64,000 nucleotides of DNA from contig JAJNNQ010000075.1 in NCBI GenBank assembly GCA_027886175.1, positions 56,295,001 through 56,359,000 of the forward strand, given 5' to 3'. The stretch is from Phylloscopus collybita (Eukaryota; Chordata; Aves; Passeriformes; Phylloscopidae). Below, one piece after another: positions 49,536-62,952 of the stretch. Every line of letters begins with the position of its first letter. The stretch's first letter is position 1. Below the pieces are notes generated by a model. That model saw only the letters and a program-made list of their open reading frames with translations, was not told where the DNA came from and did not search any database. A program made the translations under genes and the position numbers.

Positions 49536-50322
49536 TGTCATGGGTGGAGAGGGAGCTTCAGACAAAGTTTATTAGAGAAGAGACCCACTGAGTCACAAGA
49601 TGGAGGAAGGACTCCTTTCTAAACTCCTCAGAGAGTAGTTTGGCTGCAGCTGGATTCAATCCTAAACCCAGACTTTTTCAGTGGTTTAAATCTAAGGAAT
49701 TACAGAGGTGTGGTTGAACCTTTGTTCAACCTTTGTGCTGTAGGATCAAGGATGGCAAACGAGATATATTCATATAAAAAGGAATGACCTTCTATGATAA
49801 ATGACTACACAAAAGATCTTATTTAGAATCAGAATTATATACTACACAGCATAGGAGCTAAAACTACTATTACAAAATAATACAGTATAGTGTACTATAT
49901 TAAAACAGCTATGTTAAAGCTAGCAAAGGACAGTTATTAAGTAGAAACTGATGTTCCTCTCCCATCCCAATGATATTGGGCAAATCTCTTTTGCTCAGCC
50001 TTGAGGGGCATCCTCACCTGAGGGAGGAATCTCTGCACACACTCCAAGAAGAACGTGCTGTTTGAAAGTGGGACTGGACTCCCAGAGTTTAAAGTGATTG
50101 ACTGTCAGTCATATGTCTCAGGCCAGCTGTACCAGCTCAGCATTTTTGATAAGGGTAACTTACCATGTCTGCCACATCTTCACCTTGGTATCAGTGTCTT
50201 TAACTTCGGGATTGATGAATCAGACTGGTTTTGACATAATTCAACACCAAAAGTAAAATGACACCCCCTCTCAGCTCACCACTGATAGCTTTGCAGACAG
50301 GGCATTGTTTGAGCTGTTTTGC
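49536..50322 (-). mobile_element. Tentative solo LTR, about 790 bp
   Basis: The left end begins TGTCATGGGTGGAGAGGGAG and contains AAAGTTTATTAGAGAAGAGA, reminiscent of a bird ERV LTR end with a minus-strand AATAAA. Blocks such as 'GGTTTAAATCTAAGGAATTA' and 'TGAGGGAGGAATCTCTGCAC' fit the same recalled pattern. The pentamer CACAT directly precedes the left end (49531-49535) and occurs again at 50323-50327, a possible 5-bp target-site duplication. The right end is GC, not the expected CA. Family and boundaries are uncertain. Confidence 0.45.
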
Positions 50323-50327
50323 CACAT

Positions 50328-52979
50328 TCCAGGCAGAGCATCCTGCTCCACACACGACTATCATGAAAACTGGAATTACGAATGTAATTGCACAGTATGT
50401 GGCTGAATTCTATTGTCTATGCAGTTGTGTAATGTCTAATGTAGCTTAAAGGTAATGCACTCTTTTTGAGCTTCATTGTTATGTTGCTGGTATTGCATTT
50501 TCTGGACATACCTTTCTGCAGGACATGAAAGCCAAGCCTGGGAGGACTGTACAAAAACATACAGTTTCTCCAAAACTAATTGCTTTTCACAATTGTCAGT
50601 GATACCAAACTTTGTATTGCTTCTAATAATTTTGTTTTCTAGATGAGTTTTTATATATACATATCTGCTCTAGACTTCACATTCTGCAATGCTTTTGAGA
50701 AGCTTGCATATATTTACCCTTGTTACTCATTGCTCTGCTTTATTGAGTAATATCAAGGTTGACACTAATGAACTACAAAACGACAGTAATAAAAATGAGA
50801 AAAATAAAATTATTTTGTAATTAAAACCTGTTAAAAATCTGCTTAGAGGGTAGTGGGGCACAAATTTCATAGGGCAGGTCCATTATTGCTACCGATTTTG
50901 GTGTACTTGTACAGGTTTAAGTGAATAGGCGTAAACATAACACATTAATAAGCCAGGACCTTTTTGAAGAAGCAGCTTTTTTTTTCCTCTATAGACAGGG
51001 ACTATAGAGACACTTTTTTCCTAATGTACAAGTGCAGGTGCAGTCCACATCAACACCTCAGCTCATTTGCTCTGTGCAGTTGGCTGGTACAGTTGTTCCT
51101 CTCTCCTTGGGGATATATGACTGTAAAGCACAACGTCAGCTTTTGTTTTAAACAAGAATCTCTAATCCTTTTTTTTGTGAGTAATAACCTTTTACCAGTG
51201 TAATGTTGCAAGCCTGGTTACTAAGGTTGAGCCTCTTGCTCTAATGTGTCATTCTCTGAAGTTCAAGGCTTAGTTGTGCTCCCTGAGACTGTTCAGAGAC
51301 CTTATTGGGACACTGTCAGACTTCCACAGCATCTATTGATGTTGGAAAGGAACATCAATTGAATTTACAGTTAAAGGGAGTTTACAGCATCTGGCAATAA
51401 ACCCACAGAATCTTCTTGTTTATTATCAGATTAATTTTTGTTTGATTTTAAGCTTTACTTCAATCTACTCATGACTTGATATCCTCTCTATATCTTATAC
51501 TAGCAATTTTTATGTCTTTATTTCTCCCACTGCAAACAAGGGTAAAATTCCATCTTGTGTCCTGGACAGGATGCTGAACAATCACTGTCACAGTAGCTCA
51601 AGTGAAGTCATTTGTAGCTGGGACAGGCTAAGAAATCATGAGCCATACATTTGGCTTTGATCTGCTGACCTTCAAAATATATGAAAAATTTATTTCCAGT
51701 TCTGTGGACAAAACAGACACAACTATTTGAGATTCATTGCAGGAAATTAGGCATTACAGTGTCCCAGATCAAGGAAAATTCCTGATTTGATCACATTCCT
51801 CTGTATGATGAAAGATGAGGGACATGAAAAAAAAAAAAAAATACGGACACTTATTCCAAAAGGAGGAGGACACAGCCCTATGAATAGTTTTGAACAGTGG
51901 TATGGGCAAAGTTGATGAAAGTGAAAATTTTCAGGGAAGTCAGACTGTATGTGACAAGTGTGATCTGTTTGTTATGAAACAGGAAAGCCAGATTAACATG
52001 GACACAGAGCTTTACTGTCAGGTCCTTACTTGAAAATAAATACTTGATGTAATATAACAGAACTGTTAACAATATTTTGGAGCAAAATTTTGCTGTTGTG
52101 TAATTGCTATGTGCACCCACAAAATTTGTGTCTGTGTTTCCAAACACACCCCCAAAACTCATGCAATTAATGTAACAGACATCACTTACATTGTTAGCTT
52201 ATGAGTCATCATATTCATATGTGCATTGAGTCTTTTCTTTTACACAGGTATTGTTCTACTTATTTCCTTTCTCCCCTTCTGTCCTTCCAATATCACCTTC
52301 TTTTGAAGTGTTTTATTGTTTTCATCGGCCCCCTTGCTTTCCTTTCCTATTTTTGGTGTATTTTTAGGCTCTTTTAATACTTTCTTTTCAAAATATATCA
52401 CATGGTGCTTTTAATTTAGCACAGGGAAGCACTCAGAAGCCTGGTGAAATGCTTGCTGATATTTAGGATATGGCACACAAATACTACCAAAGTCCATTTA
52501 GTTCTGCAAGACTGTACTTAACAAATTCCCTTCTGTGAATTCTTTTTGAGACATCCAAATGTGTGAAGGCATAGTGCTCATTAGGGACGAGGGCCAGGCT
52601 AAGGTGACTCAGAATAACACATTCATATTTTTTGACAAATCAAAAAGAAATTGGTTAGCTCTGTCTGTCCTTCATTCTCTGTTTTGCTCCTTCAAGAGTC
52701 AAACTGAAATTTGAAGCTAGGATATGGCATCTGGAATTTGGTTAACCACACAATGTTACCAGACAATCATACTTCCTTAAAGCTAAGTTGCAGAAAGCAG
52801 TTCTGTAATGAATAAATGCCAAACATAAAAGGGCATTGCAGATAATGTGGATCCTGATTGTTTATCCTTACTAGTTGATCTTAGAAAGATATAGATGGTA
52901 GATAGGTTCTAATGGCATCTAAATTGCCATGCAATTTCTGAATTAGAGAAATTAAGGTGATATCAACACAGTCCCTCTG
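50328..52979. other. Non-genic AT-rich sequence
   Basis: No gene or repeat family was supported. An A15 run lies at 51827-51841. The 94-codon minus frame (51878-52162) has no recognised features. Confidence 0.55.
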
Positions 52980-53420
52980 TGCATATGTGGTCAGTGCAGA
53001 TGTGATAAACAAGAAAATATTAGCAAGACAACCTTTCTGATGGCAGAAGATGGATGATGATATTGACAGCCATTTAAATAGTTGTAAAATGTGCCTATCA
53101 AACAGAATTGTTCCAACCCTGGGACCATTTTACCTGCAAAAGGGGGCAAGTAAATCACATGAGACAGATTCCATTGACTTTGAGGAAAAGGAAAGACAAG
53201 CCTTTTTTATTGCTATTGATGTTTGCTCTTATTGACTAAGTGTTTGCCTCGGACTCAAGTACCACCAGACACATAAATACAAGGAGAACCTTGTGTGTGT
53301 CCTTTATCTGACTGGGGGAAACAATTTGCAATTTACATCCTAGGGATCTGCAGCAGCTTTCCTCCAACACACAGAAAGAACAGTTTGAGAAGAGTGTGCT
53401 GAAAATTGGTTCAAATAATC
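52980..53420 (+). pseudogene. Decayed integrase-like coding relic
   Basis: From 53041 to 53340 a single plus-strand frame is open apart from one TGA (53233-53235). It has the landmarks of a Gypsy/GIN-type integrase in order and at about normal spacing. First comes W-QKM-DDDI (53041-53064), then SC-x2-C (Cys codons 53083 and 53092), the second half of the HHCC zinc-binding domain. About 28 codons later is IDF (first catalytic Asp at 53176), and 14 residues on is an AIDVCSY stretch (53215-53232). Finally GGNNLQFTS (about 53314-53340) stands where the DNG-x-QFTS motif should be, with its Asp missing. Upstream, ISKTTFL lies in another frame, implying a frameshift and deletion. It may derive from an LTR retrotransposon, a GIN/Ginger transposon or a domesticated integrase gene such as GIN1/GIN2. 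It is broken and not expressed as an enzyme. Confidence 0.5.
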
Positions 53421-56079
53421 CTCCTGTCCTACAAAGTCCTTGCTGAGTTCAAAGAGAATGTTTTCCTTTATAGTGCAGAAGAAAACATTTGACACTCTAT
53501 CACTGTGATTTCACTGCCTGAATTATCTCTGAACTTTGCTAAGTCACAGCCTGACTTAGTTTGCTAATGCTATATTTTGTGAAGATGCTAGGGCATAGGG
53601 TCACCTTAAAAAAGACTGCTTCAGGAATTCCCTTCCTCACGTATTTTTGTGGGAAAAAAACCAGTTCTAATAAATGTGTGCAATGGAAAAAGAAAATGAA
53701 AAAATTGTAACAGCCTGGATGATTAAGAAGAGGAGTATTTCTGAATGATCAAGATACAAGTGAAAATCCATTAAAGTAATATAACACTCAGCTGTCACAT
53801 CCCTCTCTGGGAACCACAGAGGATCTTACGTTTCCAGAAGGAATAACAGACTTCAGCTGTTACACCTAACAAGGTTACTAATTTAGCTCTGGAGGTAGAA
53901 ATCTGTAATTTGTTACCAGGGGTTTCCTGTCCAGACCTCTCAGGAGGGTCCTTACAGTGAGACCAACTGGGGATTAAGTAGTATCAAACAGAGAATACAG
54001 GCTTTTGGTCAAAATCACAGCTGAAGTTCTGGGAATAGAAAACATGTTCCTGAAATTAATAGCCATCTTAATGAATCATTATTTTACATAGGCCTCAACT
54101 TATTTCAAAAGCGCTTTACAAGAATAAAATCTTCCTATGCTATCTGTAGTAAAGCAGTCATCATATATTACATATTGTACTGATATAATATGGGAATTCA
54201 TATATAATTTACATAGAAAATTAAGTTTTGGACTTCTTTGTGATTTACTGATTGTAAAAACTTAAATCCTCAGAAGAAATTAAAACTGAAAAGACATCCT
54301 ATTTTCCTTTGCTGATAAAACATTGTACATTTTATGATGAAATACAGTGAATCATTACAAAACATAGGTCTAAATTTGTTAGCACTGTTAGGCAGAAAAT
54401 ATGCATCTTTTTTAACATAACCTCATCTACAACAGTACAATAAATGTACAATACCACTTGGCTTTTTTATTTTATTTTATTTTTTTAAATTTGCACTGTT
54501 GGTTACAGTTTACTGTGAGGAAAAGAACATGCAGGTTTAGAGCTAGGTGAGTTATCTGGGCTAAAGCAGTTTTCTCTTCACAGGGACAGCTGGCAAGCAT
54601 CCCTTTGTGCTTAAAAAGGGAATGGGTAAATTTCAGAGAGAAAGTGATGTTGTTGCTAGAAGGATTACAAAGACAAACTTTGAAATATGGATCTATATCT
54701 ACTCCTGCAAGGTGACACTCCATTGACTTCACTTGATGCTTGTTTTACTGAGAATTGGTCCAATAGATTTTAATGCAGACAGTGTAACAGAGAAAAAAAT
54801 TGCTTTCAGCACAGCTGATGGTGTAATGTTGTTTTAAACAGATAGGATGAATTGAATCACTTTCTCTCCCTTCCTCCCTCCCTGTCTTTTACTTCAAATG
54901 TTTGTATGACAATGGTATTTTCTGTGCTTAATCAACTCATACATGCAAGTGGCTATTACAAAGTCACTTTTATTTTTGTCAACCTGTTTGCCTGCATGTT
55001 GCTGGTGGGAGAGTGTTCTAATCACACCATTCCATTGTAAAGAAAATCTATAAGAGGCAGAAATAAGATATGACTCAAATCACCTTGTAGCTAGTGTTCC
55101 AAATAGAATAGTCTCAGAGGCATTTGTCATTAGAACTAGAAGAGTTTTATGGCCCTAAAATCAAAGGTCAGAGACTGTATACACTTCTGTACTGCCCATA
55201 ATCATCATTTACAATTGCACTAGAAATGGTGTGAAATGGTAGTCAGATTTTGTTGGTTTTGTCTTAACCTCTTCTCATTCAACAAACCAATACAAAGACT
55301 GCAATGGAACTCTAAGATTTCTCTGTCAAGTGTTGGGATCACTATGCTCTTCTGAAAAGGTTTGCACTGCTCCTCCTTGGGGCAGAAAAATAAAAGAGAA
55401 ATAATAAAAATCCCAACTGTTAGACTGAGCTTTTGTGTGCCTCCAGGATGTCAATGTTTCACATTTAGCACACACTTCCCAAAGAAATATTTGTTCAATG
55501 TTCAATAGATATAGTCAAAGAGGAGCTGATTGGGCAAATGAGTTAGAGGAGCCTGGGGTTTGGGATATCAGTGCTGCCATTTTGTGAGCTGTTTAAGCTA
55601 ATGATGTTTATCAAGGTAATTCTGGGCTTGACTCAGTGTTTGCTGAAGACAGTAGAGGCCCTTCTGCCTAGTGGCATTTCAGATATGTTCCTAATTGAGT
55701 AGGAGACAGTTGAGGAGAAATAGCATCCCCTAGATGTCCTCATTGCTTATATATCTGTATGTGTCTATGTATAGAGAAATATTTAAAAAACAAATTAAAA
55801 ATCTGTCTGTATATTCTCTGATCCTCAAGAGAATAAACTTTCTTCTCCTTGCTTTTTTTTGGTATTTAGGATTGATATTAGTCCTAGCAGCAGCATCAAC
55901 AAGGCTTACTCACTGAAACCAACATCAGAGTCATGAGGATTTGTGGCTCTTTATACTTGACAATTTGTAGAGGTGTTACATCATTCCATTCTCACATGTG
56001 TTAATTAAAAGATTGAATATTTATGTAGAGGTTATGCTTTCTGAGAGTTATTTTCTTGATAACATGACTGTTTTTCATA
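53421..56079. other. Non-genic AT-rich sequence
   Basis: No further integrase, reverse-transcriptase or LTR sequence was recognised to the right of the relic. No gene was supported. The region is AT-rich and unremarkable. Confidence 0.5.
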
Positions 56080-56270
56080 AAATCAAGAAATGGCCTTGGA
56101 AGGGACCTTAGAGATCATTGAATTCAAATCTCCCCTGCCTTGCAAGGGAGTTGCTTCCACAAGAGCAGGTTGCTCAGAACCCCATCCAGCCTGGTCGTGA
56201 ACATTTCTAGGAGTGGGAAATTCGCATCCTTCCTGGGTATCCTGTTCCAGTTCCTTCTGCAAGAGAAGGT
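56080..56270 (-). mobile_element. CR1 LINE 3' end fragment (minus strand)
   Basis: 'CTTGGAAGGGACCTTAGAGA' (about 56095), 'CAGGTTGCTCAGAACCCCAT' (about 56165), 'CATCCAGCCTGGTCGTGAAC' and 'TCCTGTTCCAGTTCCTTCTG' follow the antisense CR1 3' region. The expected middle segment is slightly altered. About 190 bp remain. Confidence 0.82.
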
Positions 56271-59200
56271 AGGCACCTTTAGAAGACTTGTAACTGTAGT
56301 GTACCTGCTTGGGAATTGCTCAGACTTTAGCCAACACTTGAATTTTACAACCACACCAGCAGAACCATGGGCTGAAATGAGCATAACCTTGAATGCTTCA
56401 GCTGGGTTTGTAGCAGAGATTTACAAATAACATTTCACTAAGCGGTGGCCAAGTTCGCATCAAGGAATTTCTAAAAAACCCTAAAAGCTTAAATCTAACC
56501 CTCTTTCTGAGGTAACTTAGAAGACACATAGTAAGATGACTTAAAATCTCCCTTGAGAATTGTGTGGAAAGGAAAAATTTTGTCTTTTGGTAAGACTGGA
56601 TACAACTCAAACAAATATGCTATAAGAGAAAATAAACTAATTAGGAATTTTGCAGCAGACCCCTGCTACTGAACTGCATGTTTTGCAACATAGACCATCC
56701 CCCTAATTGTGATGATTTATTTTTATTCAAGAGCAGTTAAAACTCATTGTTATGCTGCCTGCTTAGCACTGCCCTTGCCTGGAGACTACTATGGCTTGAA
56801 CCGCAAATTAAACAAACTAAATTTTAAACAAGAAATTGCAAATAGTGACATGAAACTTTGGAAGAATTAATTGGAATGTAAAAGAAGCATTATAATTTAG
56901 AAGTGTAAATTGTAATCATAGGCACAGGTAACCTCTGGAACAGAAAAATGCAAGAGAGAATAGAGTCTATAGGATCAGTTTGTTGCCCCTTCATAAAATA
57001 ATCATGAAGCCCGAAAATCACATCCATTTAAAAATATTTGGAAAGATACATATTCCCTGAATACCTCATTCTCCCTTTTTGTGGTAAAGATATTTCTTTT
57101 TCTGTGGAGCAAAAATCCCCCTCCCTCCTCTTTCCGAAGCCACCTCAGGGAATAAATATAGAAAAAACCCCCTTCCTACAAAGCCTCACAAGCTTTCTCT
57201 TTGCCTTGACTTTACACAGGGGTCAGCTAGTTTTGCCTTACATGGATATCAGATCAATTAGTTCATGCAGATTTGTTGATGGGCTATCAAATTTCTCATC
57301 ACTGCAACAGCTTCCCAATCAAAAAGTTTACACAGAGGACATCTTATAAAAATGTACTTATAATGTACCCTGGAATGTCAGCTTATATGGAGTGAGAAGG
57401 GATGGCTAGATGTTTATTCATGAAGGATAGTACCAAGACAGGTTGTGTAAAATGACAGATCTGCTTTTGGGTGTTATGGGTAGCCATTATGTGTGAGGAA
57501 TTTTAGGAGTAATCAAACTGTACTTGATTCTCAAGCACTCTGAGGACTACTAATGGGACTGGAGGGTAGCACTGTGGCACTTGGGGGAGTCATCCTGCAC
57601 CGAAAGGAAAGGAGTTTTCCAGGTGAGGAGGTTCCCACTATGGCTGTTACTTCAGCCTTGGGGTAGTGCAGCTGAAGGAAACAGATTGGCTCTTTAAGTG
57701 GCTGCAAAAAAACACAAAACCGTCACCTCTACTCTGCTGCCTTATTAGTTTGTGGCTTGGATTTGAGGACAGATGAGTTTGTGACACACGTGGAAAAGTT
57801 AACTACAGATTGTGACACCATGAAATTTCCTACAAAGCTATAATTTTCTATTGTAGCAAGACTGTTGTTAATGAGATAAACCTGTTAGGTATAAACTGTG
57901 ATCTCTTACATAGAAAGAGTGATTCAAAATTATCCTGTGGATGTCAGAAATATAATAAAATAGAAATATATTTTACCAGTGATATTGCAGACTATAGAAA
58001 TGAGCAGTTTTTAGTTTCACATTGATTAACACAAAAGTCTGCCTCAGTAATACTGAAGTAGGAAATAATCCTGGGACAGAAGTACGAGAGACAAAAGTCT
58101 GCTTAAGTATGACACTAATGTCATGTAGTCATGTAGGAGGGAAAACAAAGATAGAAAATATCAAAAGAAGAACTTTTAACCTATACAAGAGGAGCCAGAA
58201 GCAGTGGTAAGAGCAATACACATACAAAAGTAATTATATTGCTAAATAAGCACATGCTTGAGAGATTGAAAATGGTACTCAAAAATAGAGAAGAATTAAA
58301 AAACAAATATTAATGAACCAAGGGAAAAAAACATAAATAATCTGTGGTCAAAGTGAAGCTTAGAAAAGTTTGAACCATCTGATAGAAGAGGGCTGTTGAG
58401 ACTAGGCAATGTAACAGAGAAACAAAGGTGAAGACTGATGCTAAGGTTTCGCAGGAGGTTAGTAGTGCAGTTATTCATTTTTTAATTATGTGAGATACTA
58501 GAAATGTGAGACAACAAATATTTAAGAAATGACCAGCATTATTTATTCATAGAGGACAGAGCCAAAGGGAAAGGAGAAAATATTAATTAATTTTTCACTT
58601 CAGGATTCCCAACTGAATGTGTGGAACAGATGCTGAAGGTAAAGAAATCTCTTACACTGCAACTGGACATTGCCATAGAGACTTATAGTTGAAGAGGAGT
58701 AATACAGAAACTCATGTAGAAATCATACAAACTCAGTTTCCACACCATAAACCTGTAATTCTATTTTCTTCTGCAAAATAGGTGTTATTTTATCAGTATT
58801 TATTTTGCAATATTTTCATGTACAAACTTCTGAACAGATACTTTGGTCTTTGACCAAATATTTAATATCTCAGGCCTCATGATATCTTTCTGGGCCAGTG
58901 TTTCTGAATCTTTCTGGAATGAAACTTGATTCTGCCATACCTTTTCCACATCTCCTTCCACCAGATGTCATTCCCTGATTCATTCTCCAATCTCAGTTTT
59001 CATTCTTTCCTCCTGGGACTCTGCTGCTTTCACCCTCCTTATCATCCAGAAGCAAAAGTACAAAAGCACCGGTTAAATAAAATCCACAAAAATTTGCACC
59101 AGACACAGCTCACTTGTAATCTACTCCAGAGCATCCTTTACCAGCCTGTGTAGTGACTTGGCTAGACACTTTATTCAACAGGATGATATCATTGACTGAT

Positions 59201-62200
59201 GAAACTGAAACACACAACTCTAGGTCCATATACTTATCACTGTCTAGTCCAGAACTGAAAGTGAGAAAAAGATTAGAAAAAAAGTCAGAGTTTTTTCAGA
59301 AGTTCTTCAGAAGTTTCAGTAGCTTCTGAAAATTTAAATCAAAAATCTCAATATTTAAATCTTCACCCAGGTGTATGTTACCCATCTGCACACAGCAGTA
59401 GCTGGTGGAGTTGCTGGAAGCTTTGGATCATGTCCCAAGTATCATATGTCAAATGTAGAATATTTTTCTTCTCCAGGAATTGACTTTTCAGAACATAGGC
59501 AATTCCCAATATTGAAGACTTTTGGATCTTGTTGCAGAGGATACAGACAAGAGATGTGTCAGATTTTTCCCTTGCAGACTGCTTCCTGATGAATAGGAAT
59601 TACTTGCATATGAACCACTGCTGAGATGTGTTTTGGAAATGATTCCCTTGAGAGCAACAATTTCAGAGCTGGTAAAAGTTATGAGATAATAAATCAAAAT
59701 AACTTCTGCTACACAGGTTGTCAGAGGATGAACTGAAGCTCAGACAAACAGATATCAGTCACGTTTCCAGAGTAGAAGAGAGATTCCACCTATTTAAAAA
59801 TTGCTTCTTCTCCTTTCTTTGTGTTCTTTGAGTTGGTGGTATTCCACAAATATCAGCCATGCCAAAAAATAGAGAGATTGGGATGTTCGTAGAGTCACTA
59901 ATAGCACAGACATCACTAATTATTGATTATTCTCAGGCCCATGGGAAAAGAATTTCTTCCCTAGAGAAGCTAGATGTTCCATAAATTCTGAATTCAAATG
60001 AAGAAAACATCTTTTTTTTGTGCTGTTCTTAACTAATGGAACCTATTTTGTATGGAACAATAAATGAAACATTCACAAGAATTCACACAATTCACAATTG
60101 CTATCAGGACCACAAAATCACTGTATCACTTGGAGATTTTTCTGCGATAATGGGTATGAAAAACTCACAAATTTGCTGCCATAGCTCTATTACACTATAA
60201 CACCCTTTGCAAGAGATAGGAAGAAAAGATTTAAATAGCACACACTGTCAGCTGAAAACTAAAACTTGACAGAGGATGAAGTCCATAGGACAGGATTTTA
60301 TATAAGTTTTAGAAACTTGTTGAAGCTCCTAATTTAACTGTAACCTTTCTTCAGCAGTGAAATCAAGTTCAAAGAGGACCTCAGAAACCCAGCTCAATTT
60401 TGTTCTCAGCAAAACCTGGAGGAGGTCAAAGAAACATTTTTCTTTAGTTAGATCTTTAAGAACAAATCACTGTGTAATGAAAAGATGTTTAACAGGCAAG
60501 GAAATTCACTAGAACTTTACACATACTTTAAGTATAATAAAAAGAATAAGATTTTAACAGGAACTTGTAATATTTTGCATCTCTGAGGGGACAACAACAG
60601 ACAAAAGACCAATATTGAAGGTACCATCAAACAGAGACTTTCAAAGTGATCTTGTATTTAAGAGTCTGTTCTATTGGAAAACTCATCCAGTTAGCTCTAT
60701 GTCTCTTTTCAACAGTTCTGTGAGTCCTTGAATTTGACCAAACCTTTCAGAAGAAAGAAAGCTATGCTTTTTCTCCTTTAGTGTATTGTATTTTGATTTT
60801 GGTTATCTTTTGTCCTTTCCTTCTGAGTACTTTTCCTCATTAGTTACAAGATAAATAGACCTAGCAAGCACAAATATATTTTAAAATTGTCAAGCAGTCC
60901 ATCTGCTACCTTTTAGTTTACTATTCAGTACCACCTTTTTGAGATATCCTTACTAATAAACTATCTACTTAGGTGATTAAATTGAAATGGTTTGTAAGAT
61001 ACTATTTAGCTTACGTGTAAACTATGCCCATGTCTTAGTGGTTCCCTCATTTCTCTTCCAATTTTCAGTTGCTCAGTGAAATAATGTTTTGGCTATTTGG
61101 TCTTCAGTTTTCCCTTCAGCCCCTGTAATTGCTCTATTACTTACTGGACAGGAAACAGTTTCTACTGTCTTCACATTTAGTAATATATATGAACATGCAC
61201 TTGCTTCAAGTAAGTTAGAAACATTAAATGTAGGAATGTTTTTACTATTTTGAAAGAAAAAAAAAGGGCACCATCTTTTTTTTTTTTTCTCCTCATTTTT
61301 ACCAGTTTAGTTTAAGGAAGTAAATTTATTCTGTGGGAAATGGCAGTTTTTATTTTATGTGTGGGCATCAAATATGAACTGTTTACAAACAAAATTCAGA
61401 CACATATTTAAATTTATTCCTAGGAAGTTCTCATCAGGAATTATCAGACCTGAATGGCACTAACAGAATGACAGAAGCAGAGGCAGTGCACTGTGAATGA
61501 TTTGACATCAATTTTTACAAGCTGACAGCTGAAAGGAGAGCCACCAGGTAGAAAGACATGCAACAGAATTGAAATGGAGATCTGGTTTGCCAAATGATTT
61601 TGGAAAGTGACCACTGGATAGGGACTGAAGAAAAGTCTGAAATAGAGAAAAACAAATATCCTGCATGAAGAAAAATATCATACTGTATCATTCTGTGGTA
61701 CTTTCTGGCTGAATTATAATTGCTAGTGTGTTCTGAAAAGATGGCCAGGGATGCCGCAAATTCTATTCATTGATTACTTGCCTGGGAGACATATCTCTTT
61801 TCCAGTTCTACTCAGCGATAGTTTACTTGCTGGGATGGATCCATTTTGATTTTTTAAATTGATCTCTTGCACAGTTGCCACTGTACACAGTAGCATTGCA
61901 ATAATGCTCTTTATCTCAGTGAAATGGTGCTGAAGGTAGGTAGGAGTGGTACCCTGGAGGTAGACCAGCCAGCCTTCTCAGAAAGATTGTGTCCAATATT
62001 GGTTTCTTCTGCCCTAGAGGTCTGCAAAGAATATTAACTCTCTAGCAAGGGAAGGCTCTTAGACATTTATACAGATTATGAACCAGCTATTTAATTTGTG
62101 TACGGAGAATTCCTAAATGATACTAAAAGGAAATTGAGGTGACTTTGGGATTCACCACATCAGACCAGAGAGGCAGAGGCTGCAGGAGTTGCTATATATA

Positions 62201-62314
62201 GCTCCAGGGACACAAGCTGTGCCCTACATAGATAGAACTCATGATAGAACCTGGCTACTCAGGGTTGTTGCAATGTGCTCACAAGTGGCTTTGTCTGTGG
62301 GGTTAGTGATAAAC
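56271..62314. other. Non-genic AT-rich sequence, about 6 kb
   Basis: No gene or repeat family was supported. Frames of up to 103 codons (57038-57349) look random. ACAAAAGTCTGC occurs twice, 60 bp apart (58032 and 58092), a possible old local duplication. T- and A-runs occur near 61255-61295. Confidence 0.5.
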
Positions 62315-62952
62315 TTTTACAGACTGGACACACCCTGGCAAGGTGCACTCACAGCCCAGAAAGCCAGTCCTACCCTGGGCTGGATCCAATGCAGCGTGGA
62401 CAGCCATGCAAGGGTGGGAATCTTCCCCCTTGCCCTGGTGGGACCCTACCTGGAGTGCTGCGTCCAGCTCTGGGGTCCCCGGCTCAGAAGAGACATGAGC
62501 CTGTTGGATCAAGCCTGGAAGAGGGCAACAAAAATGGTTAGAGTTCTGGAGCACCTTACTTATGAGGGCAAGATTAGAGAATTGGGATTGTTCGGTCTGG
62601 AGAAGAGAAGACTTTGGGATGACCTAATTGGGCATCTCATCATATACAGGAGAGATGGAGAAGGACTTTTCAGAAGCTTATGCAGTGACAGGACAAGAGG
62701 AAATAGCTTTTAACTGAAAGAGGATAGGTTTAGATTAGATATTAGGATTATTCTTTATGAGGGTGGCAATGCACTAGAACAGGTTGCCCAGAGAAGATGT
62801 GGATGCCCCATCCCTGAAAGTGTTCAAGGCCAGGTTAGGGGGCTCTGACCAGCCAGATAAACTCTGAGCAGCTGTCCCTGCCCACGGCAGCGAGGTTGGA
62901 ACTGGGTGATCCTTAAAGTCCCTTCCAATCAAAACTATTCTATAAGTCTATA
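62315..62952 (+). mobile_element. CR1 LINE fragment with 3' end (plus strand)
   Basis: Sense CR1 runs 'CACAGCCCAGAAAGCCAG' (62350), 'CTACCTGGAGTGCTGCGTCC' (about 62447), 'CTCTGGGGTCCCCGGCTCAG', 'AATTGGGATTGTTCGGTCTG' (about 62580), 'CACTAGAACAGGTTGCCCAG' (about 62773) and 'CCTTCCAATCAAAACTATTC'. It ends in TATAAGTCTATAATTG, a degenerate copy of the CR1 terminal repeats. The 174-codon plus frame starting at 62189 lies mainly within this element and encodes decayed reverse-transcriptase C-terminus plus 3'-UTR sequence, not a host gene. Confidence 0.9.

Noticed and set aside
62189..62713. Longest frame in the window (174 codons, plus strand)
   Set aside because: Most of it lies in a CR1 fragment and shows CR1 reverse-transcriptase C-terminal and 3' sequence, with no independent gene features.
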